The translations under genes and the position numbers were made by a program. The notes below the pieces were generated by a model. The model did not search any database and had not been told where the DNA came from. It saw only the letters and a program-made list of their open reading frames with translations. DNA of 37,803 nt from a virus: positions 1 to 37,803 of the IMG/VR virus record IMGVR_UViG_3300025132_000011. One strand, written 5' to 3'. Of the stretch, positions 1-9,214 are shown one piece after another; the stretch's first letter is position 1, and every line of letters begins with the position of its first letter.

Positions 1-48
1 GCGAATGTAATGCCACCTGAAAGAGTCACTACTTCTGTGGATAAATTA
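1..48. repeat. Terminal direct repeat, left copy
   Basis: These 48 bases are identical to the last 48 bases of the window. The connector gene reads through in frame when the two copies are merged. This is what an assembler produces from a circular, circularly permuted or terminally redundant phage genome. The length alone does not show whether it is a biological end or an assembly overlap; I favour an assembly overlap. Confidence 0.9.
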
Positions 49-422
49 AATGTATAAGAAGCTGCACCCCACACCCATTTATCTGAGCTATTTTTTACAA
101 AATGTGTACTTGTGTCAGTAGAATTTACTTGGTTGATAGGAACATATAGATCATTTTCATTAGCTGAATCTGTTCCTAATTTATAATAATGTACATCATT
201 ATAAGCTGTAGAATTTACACCATCACCTACTTTAAATTTAGATAATCGTCTTTTTTCTCCAACAACAATATACCTATCCCATGACGGACTAGTGTTGTAA
301 GCTGTAGTCAACCTACGATTAGTTAAGCTGACTAAGTTTGCCTCTTCATTAGAAGTAAAGTCATTTACCCCGGCAAGTGCTTTTATTGTGTCGAATAAAT
401 CTTGATTAGATCGTAGTAGCAT
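1..422 (-). CDS. Head-tail connector / adaptor-like protein, N-terminal part (continues at 37803)
   Basis: The gene starts at ATG 422-420 (protein begins MLLRSNQDLFDTIK) and runs off position 1. It resumes at 37755 and ends at 37188, giving a 990-bp gene of 329 residues on the closed circle. The start overlaps the stop of the upstream 113-codon frame as TAATG. I recognise no named domain. A helical start, a charged C-terminal part and the position between the capsid genes and the receptor-binding protein fit a head-tail connector or tail adaptor. The role is inferred from context only. Confidence 0.75.
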   Translation of the reverse strand, partial: MLLRSNQDLFDTIKALAGVNDFTSNEEANLVSLTNRRLTTAYNTSPSWDRYIVVGEKRRLSKFKVGDGVNSTAYNDVHYYKLGTDSANENDLYVPINQVNSTDTSTHFVKNSSDKWVWGAASYTFNLSTEVVTLSGGITF

Positions 423-730
423 TATGCTTTATTAGGTGAAAGGTCTGAGTGTTTCTTATTGAAATATTGTAAAAATTCTTTGGACATAACTGTTTCGTGT
501 CCATACTTTGCGACAAGTCTGAAATATTCTCTTGCTGGAATAGTGGCTACACATTTACCAAGTGTTGGATGTGTTTTACCTTTTTCTTGTCTTGCTTCTT
601 TACGAGCTATGTCAGTGCGATTTTTTTCGCCCATCTTTTCTTGTAAGATAGCATTGTTGATAACATCAGCCATAGCTTGGCAGTGTTCTCCTTCGTCAAT
701 TTTGTTTTCTTTGAAATGTATAATGTTCAT
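422..730 (-). CDS. Small hypothetical late protein between capsid and connector
   Basis: The protein has about 102 residues from the ATG at 730 (MNIIHFKENKIDEG). The frame is open back to 763, but those upstream codons lie inside a terminator hairpin, so the longer form is unlikely. An internal ATG further in (MADVINNAIL) has GGAG about 14 nt upstream and is an alternative. The protein is soluble, mixed in charge and rich in Lys/Glu, with no recognised domain. It ends with a 1-base overlap into the connector gene, so the two are probably translationally coupled. Its position suggests head completion, but I have no sequence evidence for that. Confidence 0.6.
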   Translation of the reverse strand: MNIIHFKENKIDEGEHCQAMADVINNAILQEKMGEKNRTDIARKEARQEKGKTHPTLGKCVATIPAREYFRLVAKYGHETVMSKEFLQYFNKKHSDLSPNKA

Positions 731-733
731 AAT

Positions 734-765
734 AAAAAAGGGTGGCAGGTATCTGCCTACCACCC
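734..765 (-). terminator. Rho-independent terminator after the decoration-protein gene
   Basis: On the minus strand a 10-bp stem (arms 765-756 and 749-740) closes a 6-nt loop and is followed by six T (739-734). One pair is a G-U wobble on the minus strand but a mismatch on the plus strand, which supports the minus direction. It lies 14 nt after the putative decoration gene. It would limit read-through from the heavily expressed capsid genes into the connector and tail genes. Confidence 0.85.
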
Positions 766-778
766 TAAAGTTTTTTAA

Positions 779-1300
779 TTAGCTTGCATCATTTACAGCG
801 ACAAATGGGTCGATGTATTTGAAGAAGATATGTAACTTACCAGTTGTAAGAACTGATAATGCATCTGAACCACTTGTTGTGAACTTAGCAGTCAAGAAAT
901 CGTTAGCAGCAACTGCTACTGAGTTACCAGTGTTAGCATCACTACCAACAGTGAAACCATCACCAGAGTTGATCTCTGTAGTTACTTCAGTTGCATCAAC
1001 ATGAACTTGTTGTGCATCAATAAGCTCATCATCACCTGATGCAGCAGTTGCATGAAGACCAACATCTAAAGATAGATCGTTGTCAGAACCGCCATCAAAT
1101 GGTGTTTCGAGGTAAGTAGCGATTGATTCAATCGCTCCAATACGAGGGAACTTGAAGAGCGCTCCAGAGGTGTCTGCTGCGAAAGCAGTACCTGCGAAGT
1201 CGTTACCTTGTAAGTCCTCGGAAGTAATAGTTACTTGGTGTGTGAAACCACTAAGAGCGGCTTCATTAACTGTGAGTTTTGTTGTTCCTCTAAATGACAT
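779..1300 (-). CDS. Putative capsid decoration / minor structural protein
   Basis: The 173-residue protein is rich in Thr, Ser, Ala, Gly and Asp with alternating hydrophobic residues, as expected of an all-beta virion protein. No named family is recognised. It follows the major capsid gene by 18 nt and precedes a strong terminator, so the two share one high-level message. Size and placement match the decoration or cement proteins found beside major capsid genes. A small structural protein of the neck is also possible. Confidence 0.6.
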   Translation of the reverse strand: MSFRGTTKLTVNEAALSGFTHQVTITSEDLQGNDFAGTAFAADTSGALFKFPRIGAIESIATYLETPFDGGSDNDLSLDVGLHATAASGDDELIDAQQVHVDATEVTTEINSGDGFTVGSDANTGNSVAVAANDFLTAKFTTSGSDALSVLTTGKLHIFFKYIDPFVAVNDAS

Positions 1301-1318
1301 AATATTTTTTCCTTTCTA

Positions 1319-2329
1319 TTAAGTAATAATACCGTGTGCTTGTGGAGCATAAACACCTAGTGTTAATGCACAATCAACGAAACCTCTTTCTCCACCACCC
1401 AAGTTAGGAAGACGAGATGATCCCATAGGGATAAGCTCATGAACTCCATAATAAGCTGGGTTGATCAAGTAACCGTGGTCTTGAGCAGAAGTGTCAGGAG
1501 CAGTATCAGGATTCATGTTAACAATAGAAACTGTACCGAAGTCTGATTGATAGATCTCGATAGATAGTCTGATTGTTGTTGAACCCATCTCTGTGCTAAC
1601 ACGACGGATACCTTCAGAATTAGAAGGTGTACCTAAGTTACCTGCTGTACCTACGAAGCGAGCATAGTCTGCTAATTGCTGACGAAGTTTTGTGTCAGCG
1701 ATAAGTGTAAGATTATTTGCTTCACCATTCTCACGATAGATTGATTGAATGATTGCATTGAATGCAGACTCGTCAATAGCAGCACCTGCTGTAGAGCGAG
1801 AATCACCTGGTGTCTCGTACTCAGCTGGTACATCTGTATTGTCAGAAGCTAACCATTGTTTCAAACCACGAAGTTTGTATGGTAATGCTCCTGTTTCTGC
1901 TTGACGATCATTGTCTGAAAGCAATGTAGCCTCAACATCTCTCTTAAGCTCACGGATAGCTTTTGCTTCAGCTTGTGCAACTTTAGCAGGCCCTACTGAG
2001 TCCACAGCTTCTTGTAAGTCAGAAACCATGAAGTCACGACGGAACTTCTGTACATAGTTACCAAGACGAGCGCGGCTTGCGAACTTGTCTGTGAATGATG
2101 CAACATCAGCGCCTTCTGTGATTCCATCTGTGGAAGGTGCTGCCAATGAGTCTACTGTCCATTCAACGAATGTAGCATTCGCTTTTTGTTTGGAAGCAGA
2201 CGAAAGGACTGGAGTTTCCTCTGGCGCAAGGATTGTTAAAGTATCTGTTAAATCCTCACGGTTAGAGACACTTGAACCCTGTCCTGTAACGGGTGTTAAG
2301 CCCGGACTGAATGTATCTGATAATGCCAT
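1319..2329 (-). CDS. Major capsid protein, SU10-like
   Basis: The 336-residue protein begins with the pattern typical of the SU10 major capsid family (DUF5309, HK97 fold): a segment with EDLTDTLTILAPEETPVLSS, then residues around FVEWTVDSLA, a QKFRRDFMVSD segment, and a helix with LKRDVEATLL (a spine-helix-like region). The C-terminal part carries the late beta elements (DHGYLINPAYYG). It would form the icosahedral shell around packaged DNA. It sits between the scaffold and decoration genes, the standard morphogenesis order. A TATAAT-like hexamer lies just before the start, but no -35 supports it. Confidence 0.88.
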   Translation of the reverse strand: MALSDTFSPGLTPVTGQGSSVSNREDLTDTLTILAPEETPVLSSASKQKANATFVEWTVDSLAAPSTDGITEGADVASFTDKFASRARLGNYVQKFRRDFMVSDLQEAVDSVGPAKVAQAEAKAIRELKRDVEATLLSDNDRQAETGALPYKLRGLKQWLASDNTDVPAEYETPGDSRSTAGAAIDESAFNAIIQSIYRENGEANNLTLIADTKLRQQLADYARFVGTAGNLGTPSNSEGIRRVSTEMGSTTIRLSIEIYQSDFGTVSIVNMNPDTAPDTSAQDHGYLINPAYYGVHELIPMGSSRLPNLGGGERGFVDCALTLGVYAPQAHGIIT

Positions 2330-2341
2330 GATTAATTATAT

Positions 2342-3394
2342 TTATTTTGTTAATTGAAGTGTACGAAGTCTTATGAAATCATCTTTACTACCACTGCTTG
2401 CAAATTGACTTGATGCTGCAGCCACAGCTTTAGTTGAACTCTTAGTACGACTTGTCTTTGGAGCAGATGTAGCTCCTGTCCGTGGTGGATTGATACTTAC
2501 ATTATTATCTTTAATAAGTCTTCGACCATAGATACTATTCGCTGCATGAGCGATAAGGTATGGTAGTTGGGCAGCGACATCAGGCTCTACCTGTTTTTCT
2601 AATTTAGCAAATCTCTCATCTTTGATCATTGCCTCGTATTGTTTACGGGTGTCGTTGTCTTCTCCAGTCATCCAAGGAATTTCTTCTTTTGCTTTTGCAT
2701 CAAAAGTTTCCCTCATGACTTTACCTTGCTCTATAGTCTGAAGTGTATTAAGTTGATCTGGTAAATAGGTATCTCTAGCTTTCCGAGCCTGAAGTAAGTG
2801 TTTTCTTACATCTGCTTTAGTTAACTCTTTACCCTCAACCTCAGTAACCACATCTTCTGCTCCATAAGCATCTGATTCAAACAATACATCTTCTGCCCAC
2901 TCAATTATCTTGCTAACTTCTGTAGACTTTTCTTGCAAGCCTTTTATGTTATCAATTTCTTTGAACGGATTGTTTTCAACCTTTTGTGTAGGTTGTAATG
3001 CATCGCCTTTCATCTGTGCTTGGAGTGAAGCCAATTTTTCTTCAGCGGCTTTTCGTTTGGCTGTTAATTCACCAAATCTAGCTACTGCTCGGCTACCAAG
3101 TTTTTCCCCAAGATCCTTAAGATCATCTTCGGACATTTCATCCAAGTTGTACTGTGAAAGAACATCTTGTGATTCTTCTGCTACAGGTTGCTCAGTTACC
3201 TCTTCAGCCACTGGTACTTCTGTTTCAGCTTCCTCTACTTGCTGTGGGACTTCCTCTTGAATCTGCTCCTCCTGTACAGGGTCAGCTTTTTCCGTTGTCT
3301 GTCCTAATCGTCTGATGGCAAAATCAGCCGATGATATATTTTCCACTGTGTTTTTAGGTGTTTCAGCGATCTCACCTTTGATTTCATTTGTCAT
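2342..3394 (-). CDS. Capsid scaffolding protein
   Basis: The 350-residue protein has a strongly acidic, low-complexity N-terminal third (many Glu, Gln, Val, Pro), a Lys/Glu/Ala-rich coiled-coil segment near residues 105-135, more charged helix, and a basic Ser/Thr-rich tail. Highly charged, mostly helical proteins directly upstream of the major capsid gene are typically scaffolds that guide shell assembly and then leave. The basic tail is a plausible capsid-binding element. The call rests on composition and gene order. Confidence 0.78.
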   Translation of the reverse strand: MTNEIKGEIAETPKNTVENISSADFAIRRLGQTTEKADPVQEEQIQEEVPQQVEEAETEVPVAEEVTEQPVAEESQDVLSQYNLDEMSEDDLKDLGEKLGSRAVARFGELTAKRKAAEEKLASLQAQMKGDALQPTQKVENNPFKEIDNIKGLQEKSTEVSKIIEWAEDVLFESDAYGAEDVVTEVEGKELTKADVRKHLLQARKARDTYLPDQLNTLQTIEQGKVMRETFDAKAKEEIPWMTGEDNDTRKQYEAMIKDERFAKLEKQVEPDVAAQLPYLIAHAANSIYGRRLIKDNNVSINPPRTGATSAPKTSRTKSSTKAVAAASSQFASSGSKDDFIRLRTLQLTK

Positions 3395-3449
3395 AATTGT
3401 TCCACTTTCTTTGCGCCAAAGCGATTGCGAATAAATTCATTATAACATA

Positions 3450-3659
3450 CTAACCAAATCTTTTTTCTAACAATTTGATATTAGCTATCTTTAGTATCTG
3501 ATCATATGTTATTATACGACCACTCAACTGCTGAATTTTTTCAAACTCTGCATTGTGTAGTTCTTCTATACACTCTTCTCTGAGATCTCTGATCATAAAT
3601 ATAAATGATGCAAAGGATTCATGATTTGATAATGCTTTTAATGATTCGTCTAAGTTCAT
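3450..3659 (-). CDS. Small helical head-region protein
   Basis: The 69-residue protein is predicted mostly alpha-helical (SHESFASFIFMIRDLREECIEE, then a GRIITYDQILKIANI segment). I recall similar short proteins between portal and scaffold genes in other podoviruses but know of no assigned function. It starts 2 nt after the 211-residue gene. A 55-nt gap separates it from the scaffold gene. Confidence 0.65.
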   Translation of the reverse strand: MNLDESLKALSNHESFASFIFMIRDLREECIEELHNAEFEKIQQLSGRIITYDQILKIANIKLLEKRFG

Positions 3660-3661
3660 AA

Positions 3662-4297
3662 TTAGTATGTATATTTTGAGTCTCCAAAAAGTTCGTAGGG
3701 TTGCTCAAGCCAATCTTGATTCCACTTAAGACTTTCAGCAACTTCCCAATCAGGTATTTTCTTAATTGATTCTTCTGTAGATAATGATTCTGGTATCCAC
3801 TTCAATCTATTATTTGGGTAAATAGCTATTTGCCCATTCTTAAGACGAATTACATTTAATTCCTTATGTTCGTCCAATACATCTGTATCACCTACATCTA
3901 AATATCCCAAACCTTGTTTGTCGGGTAGTGAATCTATTGTAAACCAATAGTTTCCCTCAACTATTTCTCCTTCACCCATGTTCACTAACATAGGTACATC
4001 AGCTAGTTGTGCCTTATGAAATAACTCAATATCATTTGTAAAGCATTCCCACATCTGTATCTCAGTCAGAGGATATGCTTCGTGTTGTTTGTTGGGTAGT
4101 TTCCAATATAGATGATCGGGTCTAACCTTATCGTAACAAGCAGAAAACTCATCAACCCATACTTGAAAACATAATGGTCTACCTCTCAAAGATCTTACTG
4201 AAACAAGCCATGCTTCTTGGAACTCATCTTTACTGCCGCCCCATGCATCTTTTCGGATAAATACCCTAGCTTTTGGTAAATTGATATTTTTTGACAT
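3662..4297 (-). CDS. Hypothetical protein downstream of portal
   Basis: The 211-residue protein is rich in Trp, Asp and Glu and looks globular (for example AWGGSKDEFQEAWLVSVRS and several WxxP segments). I recognise no catalytic motif or membrane segment. The start overlaps the last base of the portal stop codon, so it is probably coupled to portal translation. The position suggests a head-assembly or connector-associated role, which is inference. Confidence 0.7.
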   Translation of the reverse strand: MSKNINLPKARVFIRKDAWGGSKDEFQEAWLVSVRSLRGRPLCFQVWVDEFSACYDKVRPDHLYWKLPNKQHEAYPLTEIQMWECFTNDIELFHKAQLADVPMLVNMGEGEIVEGNYWFTIDSLPDKQGLGYLDVGDTDVLDEHKELNVIRLKNGQIAIYPNNRLKWIPESLSTEESIKKIPDWEVAESLKWNQDWLEQPYELFGDSKYTY

Positions 4298-6372
4298 TAC
4301 ATAGTTTGAGTTTGTATACTTCCCATTTGTGCAGGTTTTGTTCCTATTCTACCTATCTGTGCATTTTGCTGTTGTTGCATTTGGAATGTATACTGCCCTT
4401 GATATTTCTCAAGGCGCTCTCTAAACATTTCGTCAGTTTGTAATCTTTGTTGTATATCTGGTTGTGATATGTATTGTTGTATCACTTGCATGGCTATCTG
4501 TGCGCCATTTGGTCTAGCTGGCATTTCAATACCTGAGAATATTTTTGATAAGTCATCAGTAACTTGTTTTACAACTTGTTGTTGTGATGCTTCTATTGGT
4601 TGTAGTATTTGATCAGCTAATGATGGATCAACTGCATTTGCAACCGCAGTAAGTAGACTATCAACATTTATTCTTCCATTTTTATCCATAGCAACTAGAT
4701 TTGCTAATTGACCTAACTTTTTCTCTTGTGTTTCAGGATCAGTGTTAAGTACATCATATGATAATGTAATGTCATAATTTTCGTCAGAATTACCTTTTCC
4801 AAATAATTCAGGATCAGGAGATCCAGTTACCCTAAAGAATATCTCATCAGGTCCGAATCTTTGGAAACATTTATATGCTAAAGAAATTGTTCTAGCACAA
4901 TGTCTTAAAAATTTATTTGTTAAAAATTGTAACTTTAAAGTGCTTACAGGGTGATCATCTAATCCCATGAGCCTGTCAGCTTGTTCTTGTAATGTTGTTT
5001 CAATTTCAACAGAACCAGTAGGTAATGGTGGTGTGGGACCAAAATCTACATCTCCTTTTCGTCTATATGGTATGTATCGACCAGGTCCATAGTCAGTTGG
5101 AGCTTGTCCTATTGGGTGCATGATAGGAGGCAATGTAGCCAAACTATTTCTATCAACCCTTGAATCTCTTTCTATCTTCACTTGGTTTTGTATACCACGA
5201 AGTAAGTCAGGAGCGGTTGTTGTATCATACAATCTTTTAGAATCCTCAGATAGCTTAGTAACTACGATAGGATAATCTTCATATCCATTAAGTAGCTCGT
5301 GTATTGCATATCCTTGTGTGCTTTCATCGCCATTATAATGTTTATGGAAAACGGTGTAATAGATTCCTTCTGAACCATCCTCTGGGTCAATCAACCGTTG
5401 ATATCCATAAATTAATTCTATAAGCTCTTCTGCTTCATATCCATAATCTTGTATTAAATTTGTTCTGCGACCTTCTTGTTGCTTTTCAATATCTGTAACA
5501 TCTACACCACGATAGTTTTCTATCATCTCTTCAACGAAGCCAGCATCCCAACCATCAGTAGTTACTTTTAATTCTAACTCTTGTGGAGTATAAAAACTTC
5601 TCCAAAAACAATATGGTGCTTTTTGTGGATCAGTAACATATGCTGGTAAGAAAAAGTCAAAGTCTGGTGCAAGGGTTTTGATCTCAGGAGCATTCACTTG
5701 TCTTTTAACAATAGGCAATTCTGCTTTACCAGTTTCCCTAAGTTCTTTGATTGCTTTCATTCCTCTTTCGTCTGATACACCAGGAAATGCAGATTGTAAT
5801 ACTGCAACAATTCTTTCATCAACTTGACCTACTTGAATTGCTTGAGCAACCTCAGGTGCTACTTGGGCTATTTGTCCTAGATCTAATTTCTGTAGAAACT
5901 TGCGATCCTCTCTTTGCCAACCCACATGAGTTATAAGTATACCTCTTTCTAGTAAATAGTTTACTCCTAGCTCCATTTCCTCATTAAATCTATTGATATA
6001 GCCAGATGTTGTCATCCATTTGAGGAAATTACTTACCACTTTAGATCTAGCAATATCGCCCACTTCAACAGGAAATGCACGAACATTTGCTCGATTTAGC
6101 CCAGACATAAGCATTGATACCAATCTTGTGATGCGCTCATCTATGACATGAGCTTCCATATCTGAAGCACCTTCCCAAGGGAAAGCATCAGCTCCATGTT
6201 TACGATGATCGCGGCTCTTGCCGGGCCAATAGTTTCGTCTGTTATCGTAAGAATCTCTACATAAATCAAAATATGGTTCTAGTTCTCGAACAGTTTGTTC
6301 GTAAGCTAGACGAAGATGTTGTATGTTTGGAGAGTCAGATATGTATGTAAGTGAGTTGACTTGTTCGTCCAT
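4297..6372 (-). CDS. Portal protein
   Basis: The 691-residue protein has the features of large podovirus portals. The N-terminal region has a WPGKSRDH segment and DAFPWEGASDMEAHVIDERI, the WEGASD-type element seen near the start of these portals. A long mixed core follows, and the C-terminus is Gln/Met-rich and helical (about residues 600-691), matching the crown/barrel region. It would form the dodecameric DNA channel at one capsid vertex and dock the terminase. It lies directly after the terminase genes and before the scaffold and capsid genes. Confidence 0.88.
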   Translation of the reverse strand: MDEQVNSLTYISDSPNIQHLRLAYEQTVRELEPYFDLCRDSYDNRRNYWPGKSRDHRKHGADAFPWEGASDMEAHVIDERITRLVSMLMSGLNRANVRAFPVEVGDIARSKVVSNFLKWMTTSGYINRFNEEMELGVNYLLERGILITHVGWQREDRKFLQKLDLGQIAQVAPEVAQAIQVGQVDERIVAVLQSAFPGVSDERGMKAIKELRETGKAELPIVKRQVNAPEIKTLAPDFDFFLPAYVTDPQKAPYCFWRSFYTPQELELKVTTDGWDAGFVEEMIENYRGVDVTDIEKQQEGRRTNLIQDYGYEAEELIELIYGYQRLIDPEDGSEGIYYTVFHKHYNGDESTQGYAIHELLNGYEDYPIVVTKLSEDSKRLYDTTTAPDLLRGIQNQVKIERDSRVDRNSLATLPPIMHPIGQAPTDYGPGRYIPYRRKGDVDFGPTPPLPTGSVEIETTLQEQADRLMGLDDHPVSTLKLQFLTNKFLRHCARTISLAYKCFQRFGPDEIFFRVTGSPDPELFGKGNSDENYDITLSYDVLNTDPETQEKKLGQLANLVAMDKNGRINVDSLLTAVANAVDPSLADQILQPIEASQQQVVKQVTDDLSKIFSGIEMPARPNGAQIAMQVIQQYISQPDIQQRLQTDEMFRERLEKYQGQYTFQMQQQQNAQIGRIGTKPAQMGSIQTQTM

Positions 6373-6399
6373 ATGTTTGTATTATATCATTGGTAGCAA

Positions 6400-6777
6400 T
6401 TACCTAAGTTTTGGAACTACTTGTTCATAAGTATCATCATTAATTTGCTTAAGACGAACCATTGTGAACTTTTTTGTCCAAGGTCTTAACTTGTGTGCTA
6501 TTTTCATTTTTACACACCCATTCTTTTCTTTTACATGAACCATAGCAAACATAGGATTTGGGCATAGATTCCTTACCCTACCCCTATATTCTTGTGGTTG
6601 TACATCTTTGATGGGTACATTGTCATCAAATAATTCTTGTCCTACTTCATCAATCCAAGTATTTCTACCTTTACCCGTTATTGACTCTTCTGTTAATTTG
6701 TTAAAAGCTATATCCATAGCTTGTTCAAAAGGAATTTCATACTCCTTTGCTAAATCTGTTAATCTGCGCTTTGCCAT
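6400..6777 (-). CDS. Hypothetical protein with IF2-N-like start
   Basis: The 125-residue protein begins RRLTDLAKEYEIPFEQAMDI. This resembles the small helical module at the N-terminus of bacterial translation initiation factor 2 and related nucleic-acid-binding proteins. The rest is basic, with Cys in a CPNP context and a KMKIAHKLRPWTKKF segment. It lies between large terminase and portal and overlaps the terminase stop by 1 nt. A nucleic-acid-binding role in packaging is possible; the IF2-N resemblance was judged by eye. Confidence 0.6.
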   Translation of the reverse strand: MAKRRLTDLAKEYEIPFEQAMDIAFNKLTEESITGKGRNTWIDEVGQELFDDNVPIKDVQPQEYRGRVRNLCPNPMFAMVHVKEKNGCVKMKIAHKLRPWTKKFTMVRLKQINDDTYEQVVPKLR

Positions 6778-8429
6778 TAATATCCCCCTACGGTGTTCAT
6801 TGTTGTATTAAGTTGTCCATTGTTTATATGGTCTGGACCTTCACCACCATTTGCCATCCTTAGATATCTCATTAAATCAAAAAAGTCTTTTAGTGCTTCA
6901 TCAGCTTTACCATTACTTCCATAGTTTATTAGTGAATCAATTAAGTTGCCACAACTTTCATGTATGTAACATCTTGGTCTATTGATTTCATCTATTGGTT
7001 CATTTGGATTATAACTGAACCATTCGTCTAGTGCATTTATTCCTATCTCTTCCATTCGCCCATCACTAGCCACAAAGCACATATCATATTCATCAAAGGC
7101 TGTGAATAAGTCATTGTTGTTTTCATTCTCTCTAGCAAAGTATCTTGAGTCACCTATTCTCTCAAATACTTCTATTCCTAGATCATCTTCAATATCTTCA
7201 AACAAATCTACATACCCCTCAACATTCAATCCTATCTTCTTTGAGGCAGGACCATATCTCCATTTTGGATCACCAAACAAAGCCCACTCTCCATATGTAT
7301 TTCTGTCGGGCCACTCTCTTGCAATGAAGACATCTCCATCTTCATCTACTGCCGCCCATAAGCTAACAAAGTTCCTAGCCCCGGCTGGGTCAACCACTTG
7401 ATAACAAGTAAAATCATCTGTGCTTATATCTGGGAACTTCATACCATACTTGTTTGGTTCATCACTCAACACATTTACCTCAGTATTGAACAATGGTAAT
7501 AGTGTAGTCATTGATTTGACTGGCACACCATATGCTCTTACTAGAATCTCTTCTTCGCTACGATCCTCAAGATCTTTGGCGATACGATCATATCCCCCAA
7601 AAGGATTTTCATCAGAATGTAAATATACAACTGATGCATCTCTACTTGGGCTATATTGTTTTATTGGTAATGCTCTATCTAACAACTCAGCTTCTCTTGT
7701 TGCTAATGTTTCTACTCCTTGTAGGTATTCATTTATAAATGGTGTGTACCCATCAATAGGAGTGAATCCTATCAATAGCTTTGAGTCCCTAGTTGCTAAT
7801 CTGAATCTAAGAGTGTTAACAAGTGTAGCATCTCCTAAGTATTCATCAAGCCATGCTCCTATATTCAGCACCTGTGGGCTAGGAAAGCCAAACTCAAATC
7901 CCTCAAGTATTGTTTGATTGTTAGTAAATTGTGTATAAGTCTTAAAGTCCACCCTAGTTCGGGTATCTGGAAATATAAATGAACTACCAGTAAATCCATT
8001 CTGCATAGAAAAGTTTATGTATCCCTCTATGCCTTTTGTCTTTTTACGAAACTCCTTGGGCATCATCTCCCATATTGCGGCTTGTTGAACTTTCACAGAT
8101 GTGTCAGCATTCTGTGAAAAGCATACAATGTGACCATCATTATTTTGAGTCACTGCTTCCATAACCAACTTAGCACACCCAGTAGTCTTACCTGATCTAT
8201 TACCACCTAGTGTTAAACACTCATTGTACTCAGCTAAACCATCTCTGATTCTATCCCAACCAGGAAGATCAAACCCATATTTCAGAGGATCTGTTTGAGC
8301 AGCAATAATCCTACCCTCATGCGCCTTATGTAATTCAGCTAATAATTGAGGATCTTTCTCAGCTAATAAAACTATCTCCTCATCTGTTGGGGGTTCTAGT
8401 AAAGGGTGTTGGCTAAATTTAATCTCCAT
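6777..8429 (-). CDS. terL: Terminase large subunit
   Basis: The 550-residue protein has a Walker A motif GGNRSGKT at residues 75-82 and a candidate Walker B/catalytic acid in the GAWLDEYLG segment near residue 190. A C-terminal nuclease-type region begins around VVDPAGARNF with a later acidic pair. These are the parts of a phage packaging motor: an N-terminal ATPase that translocates DNA and an RNase H-like nuclease that cuts the concatemer. The gene follows the small subunit and a short gene, overlapping the latter by 11 nt. Confidence 0.92.
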   Translation of the reverse strand: MEIKFSQHPLLEPPTDEEIVLLAEKDPQLLAELHKAHEGRIIAAQTDPLKYGFDLPGWDRIRDGLAEYNECLTLGGNRSGKTTGCAKLVMEAVTQNNDGHIVCFSQNADTSVKVQQAAIWEMMPKEFRKKTKGIEGYINFSMQNGFTGSSFIFPDTRTRVDFKTYTQFTNNQTILEGFEFGFPSPQVLNIGAWLDEYLGDATLVNTLRFRLATRDSKLLIGFTPIDGYTPFINEYLQGVETLATREAELLDRALPIKQYSPSRDASVVYLHSDENPFGGYDRIAKDLEDRSEEEILVRAYGVPVKSMTTLLPLFNTEVNVLSDEPNKYGMKFPDISTDDFTCYQVVDPAGARNFVSLWAAVDEDGDVFIAREWPDRNTYGEWALFGDPKWRYGPASKKIGLNVEGYVDLFEDIEDDLGIEVFERIGDSRYFARENENNNDLFTAFDEYDMCFVASDGRMEEIGINALDEWFSYNPNEPIDEINRPRCYIHESCGNLIDSLINYGSNGKADEALKDFFDLMRYLRMANGGEGPDHINNGQLNTTMNTVGGY

Positions 8430-8673
8430 TTAGTAATTCTCCATCCTCTCCATCTTCTTCTACCCCTTTTTCTTCCCAACAAATATCTAAAGGTTGACTA
8501 GCCATATCCATAGCAGTCTCTCTTACTAGCATTCTGCCTACCCTTGGATTAGTGTAATCATAATACATATCACCACTATCATCCATAACTATAAACATAT
8601 AGTTACTGAAGTGTTCGCCCAAGTTACCGCGAATCTTATCAAACAAATCATCATACTCACTAGTTATCGCCAT
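8419..8673 (-). CDS. Small acidic protein between terminase subunits
   Basis: The 84-residue protein has a globular N-terminal part (HFSNYMFIVMDDSGDMYYDY) and a very acidic tail (EEDGEDGE). I recognise no domain with a known function. It overlaps the small terminase by 14 nt and the large terminase by 11 nt, so all three are probably made together. It may be a packaging accessory protein, inferred from position only. Confidence 0.65.
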   Translation of the reverse strand: MAITSEYDDLFDKIRGNLGEHFSNYMFIVMDDSGDMYYDYTNPRVGRMLVRETAMDMASQPLDICWEEKGVEEDGEDGELLNGD

Positions 8674-9187
8674 CTGCTTCTATTACTTCCCCCTTAATTT
8701 TTTTTAACCTATCTTGTGCCGCCCTAAGTGTTTCCTCATAGTCCTCTTGTGTATATACCTTCCTATCCTCTGTAATTTGGGTAGCCTCCCCTCTAGCAGT
8801 CAAAGCCTCCCTAGCGGCATTCGCCTTTGCTATAGAAAGTTCCTTGAGATCCCTAAAGGTTGGCTCAAGCTCCCCTGTTTCCATTTTACCACGGACTGCA
8901 TCTATCAAGTCCTCCTCTAGGCTACTCATATTCATATAGTTTTGGGCAGCTATCTTACCTGACAACTCTCTGAACTTATTATGATAATCAGCATAATCTG
9001 TTAACACACTGATAACCGTAGCTCTATCAAAGTTATACTTCTTTACTAACCTGGTTTGACTATTGCCTACTGAATAAAGATATAATATCTTAGCAACCTT
9101 TTCTGGGTTATGCCTACTCAGACTCTTGATCTTCTGAATGTCTTTCTGTTTAACTATCTCATGGATAGCAGTTTGTATCTCATTCAT
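8660..9187 (-). CDS. terS: Terminase small subunit
   Basis: The protein has 175 residues from the ATG at 9187 (MNEIQTAIHE). An in-frame ATG at 9205 would add six residues. I prefer 9187 because AAGGA lies 8 nt upstream, whereas 9205 has no ribosome binding site and falls about 3 nt from the predicted transcription start. A helix-turn-helix-like segment (SQTRLVKKYNFDRATVISVL) fits DNA recognition, followed by a long helical oligomerisation region and an acidic C-terminus. It would recognise phage DNA and present it to the large subunit. It is the first gene of the late arm, next to a divergent promoter. Confidence 0.82.
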   Translation of the reverse strand: MNEIQTAIHEIVKQKDIQKIKSLSRHNPEKVAKILYLYSVGNSQTRLVKKYNFDRATVISVLTDYADYHNKFRELSGKIAAQNYMNMSSLEEDLIDAVRGKMETGELEPTFRDLKELSIAKANAAREALTARGEATQITEDRKVYTQEDYEETLRAAQDRLKKIKGEVIEADGDN

Positions 9188-9214
9188 CAAGTCTTCCTTG
9201 TGCATATGAAGAGA

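Noticed and set aside
422-763. Longer start for the 102-residue protein at 763
   Set aside because: The extra codons are translation of the terminator hairpin at 734-765.
2330-2345. TATAAT-like promoter just before the major capsid gene
   Set aside because: There is no -35 at suitable distance and the start would fall on the initiation codon; chance is likely in AT-rich DNA.
7420-7917. 165-codon plus-strand frame inside the large terminase gene
   Set aside because: It is antisense to a clearly conserved terminase and its Ser/Leu-rich translation matches no family; the same applies to plus-strand frames at 2910-3260, 28445-28762, 30637-31095 and 31748-32023.
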